Shown: positions 19,641 through 27,974, counted from the stretch's first letter. The stretch is 64,000 bases of DNA from Streptomyces albireticuli (GCF_021228125.1 NZ_JAJQQS010000004.1:186001-250000), one strand, 5' to 3'. Numbers and translations are program-made. Notes: a model not told the origin generated them from the sequence alone.

Positions 19641-19732
19641 CAAAGGCGGTTCGCCGGGTGCGCGGGCCGGGTATCACCTGGCCGGGAGGGCGGAATCACG
19701 CCAGTTCCCTGGCAAGCGCGAGGAGTTGGGAC

Positions 19733-20455
19733 ATGTGCTGGTTCGAGGGGCCGCTCACCGCGTTCGACACCGAGACCACCGGGGTGGACGTCGAGCGTGA
19801 CCGGATCGTGTCGGCGGCGCTGGTGGTGCAGTCGTCGGCGGGGGCGCAGCCGATCACGACGCGGTGGCTGGTGAACCCGGGGGTGCCGGTGCCACCGGGG
19901 GCGACGGCGATACACGGTCTGACGGACGAGCACCTCCAGCGGCAGGGGCGGTGGCCGGCGCCGGTGATGGAGGAGGTGGCGCGGGCGCTGGCGGGGCACG
20001 CGGCGCGTGGGATACCCCTGGTGGTGATGAACGCGCCGTTCGATCTGACGCTGCTGGACCGTGAGTTGCGGCGGCACCGGGCGTCGACGCTGGCGGATTA
20101 TCTGGCGGCCGCTCCGCTGTGCGTGCTGGACCCCTGGGTGCTGGACAAGCATCTGGACCGGTACCGGAAGGGCCGGCGGACGCTTTCGGACCTGAGCGCG
20201 CAGTACGGGGTGGAGCTGGCGGGGGCGCACGACGCGGGTGCGGACGCGCTGGCGGCGCTGGAGGTCGTCCGGGCGGTGGGGCGCCGGTTCGCGGAGCGGC
20301 TGGAGCGGCTGAGCCCGGCGGAGCTGCACGCGCGGCAGGCGGTGTGGCACGCGGCGCAGGCGCGGGGGCTCCAGGCGTGGTTCGCGCGGAACGGTACGGA
20401 GGAGGCGTGCGATCCGGCGTGGCCGCTGCGGCCGGCGATGCCGGCGGCGGCGTGA
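19733..20455 (+). CDS. DEDDh 3'-5' exonuclease (DnaQ-like)
   Basis: 240 residues. Exo I motif FDTETTGVDVE, Exo II MNAPFDLTLLDREL and Exo III HDAGADALAALEV with its preceding His make a complete DEDDh active site, as in the proofreading subunit of DNA polymerase III or free-standing exonucleases. The start is the ATG with GAGGAG upstream; longer in-frame options run into the divergent promoter. No DNA polymerase domain is attached, so its role (repair, RNA trimming or defence) is open. A strong hairpin shared with the opposing tRNA follows. Confidence 0.92.
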   Translation: MCWFEGPLTAFDTETTGVDVERDRIVSAALVVQSSAGAQPITTRWLVNPGVPVPPGATAIHGLTDEHLQRQGRWPAPVMEEVARALAGHAARGIPLVVMNAPFDLTLLDRELRRHRASTLADYLAAAPLCVLDPWVLDKHLDRYRKGRRTLSDLSAQYGVELAGAHDAGADALAALEVVRAVGRRFAERLERLSPAELHARQAVWHAAQARGLQAWFARNGTEEACDPAWPLRPAMPAAA

Positions 20456-20518
20456 GCGGGTGAGCGGGGTGAGCGGCGGCCGGTCGTTCTTCCTTTTCGC
20501 GTTCTTGGGGTGGAACGC

Positions 20519-20554
20519 GCAAGGCCGGTCCGTCTGCTGACGGACCGGCCTTGC
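20519..20554. terminator. Bidirectional terminator (exonuclease gene / tRNA-Val)
   Basis: A perfect 16-bp stem (GCAAGGCCGGTCCGTC and its complement) closed by TGCT lies between the exonuclease stop and the 3' end of the opposing tRNA-Val gene. Confidence 0.88.
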
Positions 20555-20559
20555 CGGGG

Positions 20560-20631
20560 TGGGCGATACTGGGATCGAACCAGTGACCCCTTCGGTGTGA
20601 ACGAAGTGCTCTCCCGCTGAGCTAATCGCCC
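20560..20631 (-). tRNA. tRNA-Val (CAC)
   Basis: 72 nt including the discriminator A. The acceptor stem GGGCGAT/ATCGCCC, a D-arm with GCTC...GAGC, the anticodon loop TTCACAC (anticodon CAC, reading GUG) and the T-arm ACTGG-TTCGATC-CCAGT all fold. CCA is not encoded. Confidence 0.96.
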
Positions 20632-20668
20632 GGGTCTGTCCCCGGGGTTTCCCCCGGCAACGCACTGA

Positions 20669-20698
20669 ACAATACAGGCCCTGGCACCGCCGCATCAA
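20669..20698 (-). promoter_or_regulatory. Promoter of tRNA-Val (CAC)
   Basis: Minus-strand -35 TTGATG (20693-20698) and -10 TATTGT (20669-20674) with an 18-bp spacer lie about 40 bp upstream of the tRNA. Both hexamers are close to the housekeeping sigma consensus. Confidence 0.65.
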
Positions 20699-21198
20699 AT
20701 TCCTTCCTCGTGGGGTGCCAGCCGGGCCCGGAGTCCGCGCCGGGCGCCGCGCATCATCCAGGTGTGGTTGGCGCGCAGGAGGGGGCGGGCGGGGAGGGCG
20801 AGGAGGCGGAGGAGGGGCCGGTGGACCTCGACGGCCTGTTCGTAGCGGAGGTGGGTGCCGGTGGGGTGGCGGGGCAGGACGGTCCAGCGGGCCCAGCCCT
20901 CGACGTCGCCGGTCAGGGTGACCTCCAGGACGCGGGCCTCGGGGTCCCGGCGGCCGGCGCGGACGGTGACGGTGAGCTCGTAGGGAAGGAAGGAGCGGAT
21001 GCGGGCGGTGCCGGATTCCGGGGCGTCCGGGCCGGTGCCGGTGCGGGTGACCTGGCGTATCTGGGGCCACCATGCCGGGTAGTCGTCGGGGGCCCCGAGG
21101 CAGGCGTAGACGGTGGCGGGGGCCACGGCGAGGTCCCACTCGCTGCGGAAGCGGTAGTGGTGGCGGCCGGTCCGGGAGGTGCGGGGTTCGACGGTCAC
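20695..21198 (-). CDS. SRPBCC-family (polyketide cyclase/START-like) protein
   Basis: 167 residues of the SRPBCC (Bet v1-like) fold: YRFRSEWDLAVAPATVYACL at the start, then YPAWWPQIRQV, typical of the 'polyketide cyclase/dehydrase' group, and a long C-terminal helix. Members bind hydrophobic ligands in a cavity; no specific ligand can be read here. I place the start at the GTG of MTVEPRTS; the longer GTG at 21213 abuts the T-run of the tRNA terminator just upstream. It stands alone between two tRNA genes. Confidence 0.83.
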   Translation of the reverse strand: MTVEPRTSRTGRHHYRFRSEWDLAVAPATVYACLGAPDDYPAWWPQIRQVTRTGTGPDAPESGTARIRSFLPYELTVTVRAGRRDPEARVLEVTLTGDVEGWARWTVLPRHPTGTHLRYEQAVEVHRPLLRLLALPARPLLRANHTWMMRGARRGLRARLAPHEEGI

Positions 21199-21213
21199 GG
21201 CTTCAGGGCACAC

Positions 21214-21258
21214 AAAAAACCGGCGGTCCGCAAGGGGTGTTCCTTACGGACCGCCGGT
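21214..21258 (-). terminator. Intrinsic terminator after tRNA-Val (CAC), second copy
   Basis: A 12-bp stem (CGGACCGCCGGT paired with ACCGGCGGTCCG) is followed on the minus strand by TTTTTT, a classical Rho-independent terminator and rare in this GC-rich setting. Confidence 0.9.
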
Positions 21259-21265
21259 TTCGACG

Positions 21266-21337
21266 TGGGCGATACTGGGATCGAACCAGTGACCTCTTCG
21301 GTGTGAACGAAGCGCTCTCCCGCTGAGCTAATCGCCC
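21266..21337 (-). tRNA. tRNA-Val (CAC), second copy
   Basis: 72 nt. Same acceptor stem GGGCGAT/ATCGCCC and anticodon loop TTCACAC as the copy at 20560-20631, with changes in the base before the anticodon stem (GC for AC) and in the variable region (AGGTC for GGGTC). A TAATGT -10-like element lies just upstream on the minus strand. Confidence 0.96.
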
Positions 21338-21396
21338 GGGCGCACCGCAAACATTACCGCATGTCAGACGGTGTCCCGAACCATGGCGGGGACCGG

Positions 21397-21882
21397 TCAG
21401 CGGCCGGCGTTCCACGGCATGGTCATGCCGTACTTCCAGAGGTAGACGCCGACGAGGGCCGCGACGATCACCAGGCCGACGGTGGTGAGGATGATGTTGC
21501 GGCGCCGGACGGCGGGGTCGAGGGCGCGCTGGGCGGCTTCGGTGACCTTGCGCTTGGTCCAGCGGAGGACGAGCTGGGCCCAGACGAATTCGGTGGCCCA
21601 GATCGCCATGCCGCCGAAGATGACCAGCCAGCCGGGGCCGGGCAGGGGCAGCATGATGATGCCGGCGACGACGACGGCGAGGCCGACGACGAAGACCCCG
21701 ACCTGCCAGCTGACGTGGAGGGTCCGGGAGCGCTTGATGAAGTGGGGCGCGCGCGATCCGAGGGCGGGGTCCGCCGTGCCGCCGCCGTCCCCGTCGGCGG
21801 GGGCGCCGCCTCCGTCCGGGCCCGGGGTCCCGGGGGTCCCGGCCTTCGCGTCGGGCCGCCGCTCGTCACTCTCCGCATTCAT
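21397..21882 (-). CDS. PGPGW/TIGR02611-type small membrane protein
   Basis: 161 residues. The N-terminal 45 residues are a disordered Gly/Pro/Asp-rich stretch. Two membrane helices follow (VGVFVVGLAVVVAGIIMLP, then the turn motif PGPGWLVIFGGMAIW), then a charged helix (WTKRKVTEAAQRALDP) and a final membrane helix (ILTTVGLVIVAALVGVYLW). The P-G-P-G-W motif identifies the transmembrane PGPGW family; its function is not known. It is divergent from ssgB; the start is the ATG of MNAESDERR. Confidence 0.85.
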   Translation of the reverse strand: MNAESDERRPDAKAGTPGTPGPDGGGAPADGDGGGTADPALGSRAPHFIKRSRTLHVSWQVGVFVVGLAVVVAGIIMLPLPGPGWLVIFGGMAIWATEFVWAQLVLRWTKRKVTEAAQRALDPAVRRRNIILTTVGLVIVAALVGVYLWKYGMTMPWNAGR

Positions 21883-22074
21883 ACGCCCCAACCTACCGGA
21901 CCGAACCGGAACTCACTGGAATGGCGGTATTAGCGGGCGAGCGGCTGGGCCGTACGAGGTATCCGAAGAGTCTCAAAACGGTCAGAGGGGTTTACAACGG
22001 CACCGTAGGTGGCATGTCGATTTCGCCGACGTGCGAATCCCCGAGCGCACACTGAGCGAAAGGCCCTGGCGCTT

Positions 22075-22488
22075 ATGAACACCACGGTCAGCTGCGAGCT
22101 GCACTTGCGCCTCGTCGTGTCGAGTGAATCCTCACTGCCTGTCCCCGCAGGCCTGCGGTACGACACGGCCGATCCGTATGCCGTTCACGCCACCTTCCAC
22201 ACCGGAGCCGAGGAGACGGTGGAGTGGGTCTTCGCCAGAGATCTGCTGGCCGAAGGCCTGCATCGGCCCACCGGCACCGGAGACGTCCGTGTCTGGCCGT
22301 CCCGCAGTCACGGTCAGGGCGTCGTGTGCATCGCCCTGAGCTCCCCCGAGGGGGAGGCCCTGCTGGAGGCCCCGGCACGGGCCCTGGAGTCGTTCCTGAA
22401 GCGGACCGACGCCGCGGTGCCGCCGGGCACCGAACACCGTCACTTCGATCTGGACACCGAGCTCTCGCACATCCTCGCGGAGAGCTGA
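22075..22488 (+). CDS. ssgB: SsgB, sporulation-specific cell division protein
   Basis: SsgA-like protein of 137 residues. In Streptomyces, SsgB, positioned by SsgA, marks the future septum and recruits FtsZ at the onset of sporulation-specific division; the gene is essential for sporulation. The sequence MNTTVSCELHLRLVVSS...LPVPAGLRYDTADPYAVHATF, then TVEWVFARDLLAEGL, is diagnostic and of full normal length. In S. coelicolor the gene is transcribed from a stress-sigma (SigH) promoter; the 190-bp upstream gap here has possible GTTT and GTAGGT elements but no assignment is secure. A strong hairpin follows the gene. Confidence 0.97.
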   Translation: MNTTVSCELHLRLVVSSESSLPVPAGLRYDTADPYAVHATFHTGAEETVEWVFARDLLAEGLHRPTGTGDVRVWPSRSHGQGVVCIALSSPEGEALLEAPARALESFLKRTDAAVPPGTEHRHFDLDTELSHILAES

Positions 22489-22567
22489 GTCCGGACGGTG
22501 TGACACCGGGCGCGCCCGCCCACTCGGGGGGTCGGGCGCGCCGACCGGCACGAAGGGCGTGGCGCGG

Positions 22568-22607
22568 CGGCGCCGTCGCCGCGGGTCCACCGCGGGCGAC
22601 GGCGCCG
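22568..22607 (+). terminator. Terminator after ssgB
   Basis: A perfect 13-bp stem (CGGCGCCGTCGCC / GGCGACGGCGCCG) with a 14-nt loop lies between ssgB and the CGNR gene. Confidence 0.8.
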
Positions 22608-22697
22608 TCGCGCTGCGGAGCCGCTAGAGTCGTCTCCCTGATCGAACCGATCGAACACTTGCCGCGCCACTCCAGTCGGCCAGGGAGCGAACGAACC

Positions 22698-23267
22698 GTG
22701 CTGATCAACCACGACACCCGGTGCGCGCTCGACGCCGTCGTCGATCTCGTGAACACCGCGGCTCCCGGACCGGACGGCGTGGTCCGGGAGGAGCTGGCGG
22801 ACCTCGCCGCGCTGCGCGGTTTCGTCGAGCGCAACGACGTCAGCGGTGTCGGTGACCTCCGGGAGCGGGACCTCACGGCCGTACGGGCCGTACGGGGCCG
22901 GTTCACCGAGGTGTTCGCCGCGAAGGACACGGCGGCCGCGGCGGAACTGCTGAACGCGATGGTCGCGGCGGCGGGGACGACGCCCCGGCTGACGGACCAC
23001 GACGGCTACGACTGGCACGTGCACTACTTCGCGCCGGGCGCCTCGGTGGCCGAGCACCTCGCGGCGGACGGCGGGATGGCGCTGGCTTTCCTCGTGGTGG
23101 CGGGTGAGCGGGAGCGGCTGCGGCGGTGCGAGGCGCCGGACTGCGGGCGGGCGTTCGTGGACCTCTCACGGAACCGCTCGCGGCGCTACTGCGACGGGCG
23201 TACGTGCGGGAACCGGCTGCACGTGGCGGCGTACCGGGCGCGGCGCAAGGGCGCGGCGGCGCCCTGA
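22698..23267 (+). CDS. CGNR zinc-finger / ABATE-domain protein
   Basis: 189 residues. The N-terminal helical ABATE-type domain is followed by a C-terminal zinc finger: RRCEAPDCGRAFVD, RYCDGRTCGNRLHVAAYRARRK. The Cys-Gly-Asn-Arg sequence defines the CGNR family, probable DNA-binding regulators. Starts at a GTG with GGGAGCG upstream. It stands alone after the ssgB terminator; the target is unknown. Confidence 0.9.
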   Translation: MLINHDTRCALDAVVDLVNTAAPGPDGVVREELADLAALRGFVERNDVSGVGDLRERDLTAVRAVRGRFTEVFAAKDTAAAAELLNAMVAAAGTTPRLTDHDGYDWHVHYFAPGASVAEHLAADGGMALAFLVVAGERERLRRCEAPDCGRAFVDLSRNRSRRYCDGRTCGNRLHVAAYRARRKGAAAP

Positions 23268-23464
23268 GGGGCGGGCCGGGCGGCACCGGTGGGGGCCGGT
23301 CGGGCGGTACTGGTCGGGGCCGGTCGGGCCCTACCGGTGATTCGCTGCGGCCGGTAATGTACTGCGCCCCGATAAATGTACGGAATTAGGCGCGGGAGAG
23401 GGCGCGGAGCGCGCCCCCGGGGCTGACGCCCCGGCAGTGCGCCGGGCGTGTGAGCGGGTTCGTT

Positions 23465-23878
23465 TTATATTCCGTGCTTTTTCAGAATTGCCTCGATGTC
23501 GGAGAAGTCCTCGCCCGCGCCGGATTTCCGTGCGGCGGGGCGGGCGGCGGTGGCCTGGCGGCCGGGGCCCAGTGACGGAGCGGAGGCGGCGGGGGCCACG
23601 GCGTCACTGCCCGTGGCCGCGACGGCGCGCCGCTCGGCGACCCTGCTCGCCGTGAACAGCAGGGCGGAGAGCGCCAGGACCCCGAAGCCCGCCCAGACGG
23701 TGGGCTTGAGGACCAGGCCGGCTATCCAGTCGAGGATCCCGGTCATGAGGAGCCCGAGGGGCACCAGGGCGTAGGCGGCGGTGCGCGTGGCGGCCCGGTA
23801 GCGGCGGCGACGGGCGGTCAGCACCGCGATGCCCAGGCCGGCCGCGGTCACCGCGGCGCAGATGATCGTGGTCAGCAT
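23465..23878 (-). CDS. Small membrane protein of unknown function
   Basis: 137 residues. Three hydrophobic stretches lie near the N-terminus (LTTIICAAVTAAGLGIAVL, AAYALVPLGLLMTGILDWIAGLVL, VWAGFGVLALSALLF), followed by an Ala/Pro-rich cytoplasmic linker and a C-terminal peptide EDFSDIEAILKKHGI that looks like a short interaction motif. AGGAGAAG sits upstream of the ATG, so the start is well supported. Not recognised beyond Streptomyces-type hypothetical proteins. Confidence 0.8.
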   Translation of the reverse strand: MLTTIICAAVTAAGLGIAVLTARRRRYRAATRTAAYALVPLGLLMTGILDWIAGLVLKPTVWAGFGVLALSALLFTASRVAERRAVAATGSDAVAPAASAPSLGPGRQATAARPAARKSGAGEDFSDIEAILKKHGI

Positions 23879-24042
23879 CCGGCTTCTCCTGCTCCCGTAC
23901 GGAAATGGGGCTCTTCTCCCATCCTGCACCGGCCGGTACCCCGGCAGCCAGGTCCGGGCGGTGGCCTCAGGGAGATCTCCGGGTCGTCCCGGAGGCGGTC
24001 CCCTCCGGGGCTGCCGGGCGCCGGGCCTGGGAGACTGGCCCC

Positions 24043-24546
24043 ATGAGCGATTCCGACGCCGCCCGCGCCACCCTCGACGTCTGGTGCGAGCTCCAGTGCA
24101 CCGACTGCCGCAGCGCCCTCGACGACCTCCGCGCGCTGCGCGCCCGCTACGGGGACCGGCTGGAGATCCGGCTGCGGCACTTCCCGCTGGAGAAGCACAA
24201 GCACTCCTACGCCGCCGCGCAGGCCGCCGAGGAGGCCGCGGAGCAGGGCAAGGGCTGGCCGTACGCGGAGGCCGTGCTGGGCCGGGCCGAGGAGCTGGCC
24301 GAGCGGGGCGAGGAGCTGCTCGTCGCGGTGGCCGCCGAGCTGGGGCTGGACTCCGAGGAGGTGGACACCGCGCTGGTCGACGGCAGGCACCTGCTGGTCG
24401 TCGACGCGGACCAGGCCGAGGGCAAGGCGATCGGGGTGCGGGGCACCCCGACCTACGAGATCGGCGGGGAGCTGCTCGACGGCAGCAAGGACCAGTCGGG
24501 GCTGCGGGAGCGGATCGAGGAGATCGCCGACCGTCTGCTGGGCTGA
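24043..24546 (+). CDS. DsbA-like thioredoxin-fold oxidoreductase
   Basis: 167 residues with a DsbA-type layout: a redox CXXC (ELQCTDCRSAL, near residue 16), an inserted helical domain, and the cis-proline loop GVRGTPTYEIGGELLDG. No signal peptide is seen, so it acts in the cytoplasm. The FPLEKHKHSYAAAQAAEEA segment matches the helical insert of this group (DsbA/FrnE-like). The gene is convergent with the tandem GNAT gene. Confidence 0.9.
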   Translation: MSDSDAARATLDVWCELQCTDCRSALDDLRALRARYGDRLEIRLRHFPLEKHKHSYAAAQAAEEAAEQGKGWPYAEAVLGRAEELAERGEELLVAVAAELGLDSEEVDTALVDGRHLLVVDADQAEGKAIGVRGTPTYEIGGELLDGSKDQSGLRERIEEIADRLLG

Positions 24547-24568
24547 CGGCCGCGCGCCGGGCCGCCGG

Positions 24569-25414
24569 TCAGATCAGCGGCTTGTAGAGGTGGAACTCGG
24601 TCGGCCGGTAGCCCAGTGACTCGTAGAGCCGCAGGGCCGGGGTGTTGCCGGCGAAGACGTTGAGGCCGAGCCGGGTCGTCCCCGCCGCCAGCGCCTGGCC
24701 CTCGGCCAGCAGCATCAGCGACCGTCCGTGGCCGTGGCCGCGGTGGGCCTGGGCGACCTCGATGTCGTAGACGTACGCGCCCGGGGCCTCGGGGCCGGCG
24801 CCCGAGGAGGCGCGCAGGGTGACCCAGAGGGTGCCGACGGGCTCTCCGGCGTGGGTGAGGACGCTCAGGACCGCTCCGGGCGTCTCCAGGCCGTCGGGGA
24901 GGGCGCTCCGGTGGTCGGCTTCGGCCTTGGCGTGGGCCTGCCCGGGCGGAACGCCCCGGCCGATCCAGTCCTGGGCGTACGCCTCTTTCGCGTGCCGCTG
25001 CCAGGCGGTGAACTCGCCGGCGGTCATCGGCCGCCCATCGGTGCCCTCGGGCAGCCGGGGGGCGGCCGTCAGCGTCTTGGCCATATTGCGGTTGCGCTCG
25101 ACGTAGCCGAGGGCGCCGGCGAGGCCCAGGGCGACCTCCCGTCCCGCGTCGACGGAGATCTCGACGCGGCCGCATCCCCAGCCGCGCAGCACTTCCTCGG
25201 CGGCGAGCGCGGCGACGGTGCCCCGGCCGCGGTGCCGGTCGCGCGGGTCTATCCGGAGGTGGGTGATCCGGCCGACGCGGGAGCCGAAGCGGGCGTCCGT
25301 GGCGAGGTCGATCCGGCCGACGGGCCTGCTGTTGACGCAGACCTCGTAGGAGCGGGCCCGGCCTCCGTCGGGTGTGCGCTGTTCGGGTGCGGTGGGGCGC
25401 AGCGTGGTGGTCAC
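24569..25414 (-). CDS. Tandem GNAT acetyltransferase
   Basis: 281 residues with two GNAT folds. The first (residues 20-120) has RITHLRIDPRDRHRGRGTVAAL as its acetyl-CoA loop, the second (residues 180-281) VYDIEVAQAHRGHGHGRSLML and LGLNVFAGNTPALRLYESLGY. Tandem GNATs usually have one active and one structural copy. GTG start. The acceptor is unknown. Confidence 0.9.
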   Translation of the reverse strand: MTTTLRPTAPEQRTPDGGRARSYEVCVNSRPVGRIDLATDARFGSRVGRITHLRIDPRDRHRGRGTVAALAAEEVLRGWGCGRVEISVDAGREVALGLAGALGYVERNRNMAKTLTAAPRLPEGTDGRPMTAGEFTAWQRHAKEAYAQDWIGRGVPPGQAHAKAEADHRSALPDGLETPGAVLSVLTHAGEPVGTLWVTLRASSGAGPEAPGAYVYDIEVAQAHRGHGHGRSLMLLAEGQALAAGTTRLGLNVFAGNTPALRLYESLGYRPTEFHLYKPLI

Positions 25415-25454
25415 CTTGGTGTTGTACCTGCCGCGCGGCCGCGCGTCACGCCCT

Positions 25455-26276
25455 TTACGGATCGAGGTCGGCCGTCGACTGCTCGTCGAAGATCCGCATG
25501 GCCTTGGCGGTCACCGGGCCGGGTGCGGTGGGCAGTTCGCGTCCGTCGAGGCGGTGGACGGCCTGGATGTCGCGCAGGGAGGAGGTCAGGAAGATCTCTT
25601 CGGCGCGGTCGAGGACGTCCATGGGGAGGGTGGTCTCCGCGGCGCCGGTCCACTCGATCGTGAGGGCGCGGGTGATGCCGGCGAGGCAGCCGGAGGCGAG
25701 CGGCGGGGTGTGCAGCTCGCCGTCGAGGACCACGAAGACGTTGGAGGCGGTGCCTTCGCAGAGGGCGCCGGTGGTGTTGGCGAGGAGTGCCTCGGTGGCG
25801 CCTCGCTCGCGGGCGCGGGCGAGGGCGATGACGTTCTCGCCGTAGGAGGTGGACTTGAGGCCGGCGAGGGCGCCGCGTTCGTTGCGGGTCCAGGGGACGG
25901 TGACGACGGCGGTGCTGTCGGGGGCGGGGTCCGCCGGGGCGAGGGCGACGCAGAGGGTGGGGCCGGCGGTGCCGCGCTCGGAGCCGAGCGGGGAGAGGCC
26001 GCCGGTGTAGGTGACGCGCAGCCGGCCGAGCGGCATGGGGTTGGCGTCGAGGACGGCGGCGCAGGCCCGGCGCACCTCGTCGAGGTCGGGCTCGGGCAGG
26101 CCGAGCCCCCGGGCGGAGGTGGCGAGCCGGGTGAGGTGGCGGGTGAGCGCGAAGGGCCTGCCGTGCCGCGCCTTGAGGGTCTCGAAGATGCCGTCGCCGA
26201 CGGTCAGCCCGTGGTCGAAGACCGAGACGCGGGCGCTGTCGGGGTCGCGGAGCGAGCCGTTGAGCCAGATCTTCAC
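25455..26276 (-). CDS. pabC: Aminodeoxychorismate lyase (class IV aminotransferase fold)
   Basis: PLP enzyme that converts 4-amino-4-deoxychorismate to p-aminobenzoate and pyruvate for folate synthesis. The 273-residue class IV fold begins MKIWLNGSLRDPDSARVSVFDHGLTVGDGIFET and has the PLP lysine in GLKSTSYGENVIALARA and the TGALCEGTASNVF phosphate loop. The GTG overlaps the pabB stop (GTGA), and this pairing favours pabC over a branched-chain or D-amino-acid aminotransferase. Confidence 0.88.
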   Translation of the reverse strand: MKIWLNGSLRDPDSARVSVFDHGLTVGDGIFETLKARHGRPFALTRHLTRLATSARGLGLPEPDLDEVRRACAAVLDANPMPLGRLRVTYTGGLSPLGSERGTAGPTLCVALAPADPAPDSTAVVTVPWTRNERGALAGLKSTSYGENVIALARARERGATEALLANTTGALCEGTASNVFVVLDGELHTPPLASGCLAGITRALTIEWTGAAETTLPMDVLDRAEEIFLTSSLRDIQAVHRLDGRELPTAPGPVTAKAMRIFDEQSTADLDP

Positions 26277-27376
26277 CGTTTCGTCCCTTCGAGCGGCTGA
26301 TGTGTGCCCGACGCTATCGCGAGCAGCCTGGCCGCCTTGAGTTCCGTCTCGGCCCACTCGCGCTCCGGGTCGGAGCCCCAGGTGATCCCGGCTCCGGTGC
26401 CGAATCTGAGGACGGGCGCGGGGCCGGCCTCGCGGTCGATCCAGAAGGTGCGGATACCGACCGCGAGTTCCCCGGTGCCGCGGTCGGCGTCGACCCAGCC
26501 GACGCCGCCGCAGTACGGGCCGCGGGGCGCGGTCTCCAGGGCGGCGATGATCTCCAGGGCGCTGGTCTTGGGTGCGCCGGTGACGGAGCCGGGCGGGAAG
26601 GTGGCGGCGAACAGCTCCGCCCAGCCGGCGCCGGGGGCGAGCTCGCCGCGCACGGTGGAGACGAGGTGGACGAGGCCGGGGTGGGGTTCGACGGCGCAGA
26701 GCGCGGGAACGGTCACGGAACCGGTGGCGCAGACACGCCCGAGGTCGTTGCGGACCAGGTCCACGATCATGACGTTCTCGGCGTGGTCCTTCTCCAGCAG
26801 GTCCGCCTCGGTGCGGCCGGTGCCCTTGATCGGTCCGGACTCGACGACGCGGCCGGTGCGGCGCAGGTAGAGCTCGGGTGAGGCGGTGGCCACCTCCACG
26901 CCGTGCGCGGGGAGACGGACGGTGCCCGCGTAGGGGGCGGGGTTGCCGCGGGCCAGCAGGGCGGTGAGGGCGTCGATGTCGGCGGGGGCGCCGGTGCCGG
27001 TGGGGGGCAGGGGCGCGCCGAGGACCCGGCAGAGGTTGGCCTGGTAGACCTCGCCGGCCGCGATGTGCTCGCGTATGCGCCGTACGCCCGCGGTGTAGGC
27101 GTCCCGGTCCAGGGAACTGGTCCAGTCCTCGCGGGCGGGGCCGCGCCAGCGGCCGGGCACGGCCGCGGGGGCCGGTGCGGGGCGGACGTCACCGAAGCGC
27201 GCGCACACCATCCGTCCCTCGAAGTCCGCGACCACCGCCCACCAGCCCGTGGAGTCCAGGGCTGCCGGATCACGGGTGACATCCCGCAGGTCGGTGGCGA
27301 GGAGGCCGCCGAAGCGGGCCATCGGCGGGAGCGTCGGGGAGGACGTCGGGGGGAACGTCGGAGGGGGCTTGCGCAC
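26273..27376 (-). CDS. pabB: Aminodeoxychorismate synthase component I
   Basis: Chorismate-binding enzyme making 4-amino-4-deoxychorismate with ammonia. About 367 residues: SLDRDAYTAGVRRIREHIAAGEVYQANL, the PIKGTGRT motif with the PabB-type lysine, NVMIVDLVRNDLGRV and PPGSVTGAPK. No glutaminase domain is attached and no pabA is nearby, so the amidotransferase must come from elsewhere (pabA or trpG). I use the GTG at 27376; ATG at 27323 is an alternative. Coupled to pabC. Confidence 0.9.
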   Translation of the reverse strand: MRKPPPTFPPTSSPTLPPMARFGGLLATDLRDVTRDPAALDSTGWWAVVADFEGRMVCARFGDVRPAPAPAAVPGRWRGPAREDWTSSLDRDAYTAGVRRIREHIAAGEVYQANLCRVLGAPLPPTGTGAPADIDALTALLARGNPAPYAGTVRLPAHGVEVATASPELYLRRTGRVVESGPIKGTGRTEADLLEKDHAENVMIVDLVRNDLGRVCATGSVTVPALCAVEPHPGLVHLVSTVRGELAPGAGWAELFAATFPPGSVTGAPKTSALEIIAALETAPRGPYCGGVGWVDADRGTGELAVGIRTFWIDREAGPAPVLRFGTGAGITWGSDPEREWAETELKAARLLAIASGTHQPLEGTKR

Positions 27377-27451
27377 GTCATCGAGTCTATGGCGGGGGCG
27401 GGTGATGCGGCCGGGACGGACAATCACGGCAGCACGCTGCGGAAACGGAAT

Positions 27452-27479
27452 TTGAGCTGGCGCTGGAATCCGCTAGAGT
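27452..27479 (+). promoter_or_regulatory. Promoter of the six-tRNA cluster
   Basis: -35 TTGAGC (27452-27457) and -10 TAGAGT (27474-27479) with a 16-bp spacer lie about 40 bp before the first tRNA. Confidence 0.65.
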
Positions 27480-27521
27480 TCAACACGTCGCCGGGACGCG
27501 GAAGCGAAACGGACAGACACT

Positions 27522-27594
<73 letters not shown>

Positions 27595-27629
27595 CGCTGT
27601 GGGGGATCTTCCCGAACCCCCTCACTCCT

Positions 27630-27700
27630 GGTGGAGTGGCCGAGAGGCGAGGCAACGGCCTGCAAAGCCGTCTACACGGGTTCAAATCCCGTCTCCACCT
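27630..27700 (+). tRNA. tRNA-Cys (GCA)
   Basis: Acceptor GGTGGAG/CTCCACC, anticodon loop CTGCAAA (GCA), T-arm CGGGTTCAAATCCCG. Second in the cluster, 35 bp after tRNA-Gly. Confidence 0.95.
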
Positions 27701-27704
27701 CCAA

Positions 27705-27776
27705 GGACGATTAGCTCAGCGGGAGAGCGCTTCCCTGACACGGAAGAGGTCACTGGTTCAATCCCAGTATCGTCCA
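27705..27776 (+). tRNA. tRNA-Val (GAC), copy 1
   Basis: 72 nt; acceptor GGACGAT/ATCGTCC, anticodon loop CTGACAC (GAC), T-arm ACTGGTTCAATCCCAGT. It begins only 4 bp after tRNA-Cys. Confidence 0.96.
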
Positions 27777-27778
27777 CC

Positions 27779-27796
27779 AAGGTCCTCACGGACCTT
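27779..27796 (+). repeat. Spacer hairpin between tRNA-Val copies 1 and 2
   Basis: AAGGTCC-TCAC-GGACCTT, a perfect 7-bp stem. The corresponding spacer at 27977-27994 reads GAGATCC-TCAC-GGATCTC: two base pairs have changed on both sides while pairing is kept. Confidence 0.75.
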
Positions 27797-27799
27797 CCC

Positions 27800-27871
27800 G
27801 CGCGATTAGCTCAGCGGGAGAGCGCTTCCCTGACACGGAAGAGGTCACTGGTTCAATCCCAGTATCGCGCA
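27800..27871 (+). tRNA. tRNA-Val (GAC), copy 2
   Basis: 72 nt; acceptor GCGCGAT/ATCGCGC, otherwise the same body and GAC anticodon as copy 1. Confidence 0.96.
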
Positions 27872-27902
27872 CGCTGCACCTGCGGAAACGCGGTGCGATC
27901 CC

Positions 27903-27974
27903 GGACGATTAGCTCAGCGGGAGAGCGCTTCCCTGACACGGAAGAGGTCACTGGTTCAATCCCAGTATCGTCCA
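27903..27974 (+). tRNA. tRNA-Val (GAC), copy 3
   Basis: 72 nt; acceptor GGACGAT/ATCGTCC, matching copy 1, which lies exactly 198 bp upstream. Confidence 0.96.

Noticed and set aside
21988..22016. SigH-type promoter for ssgB
   Set aside because: GTTT and GTAGGT elements are near the expected place, but spacing and sequence fit poorly, so no feature is called.
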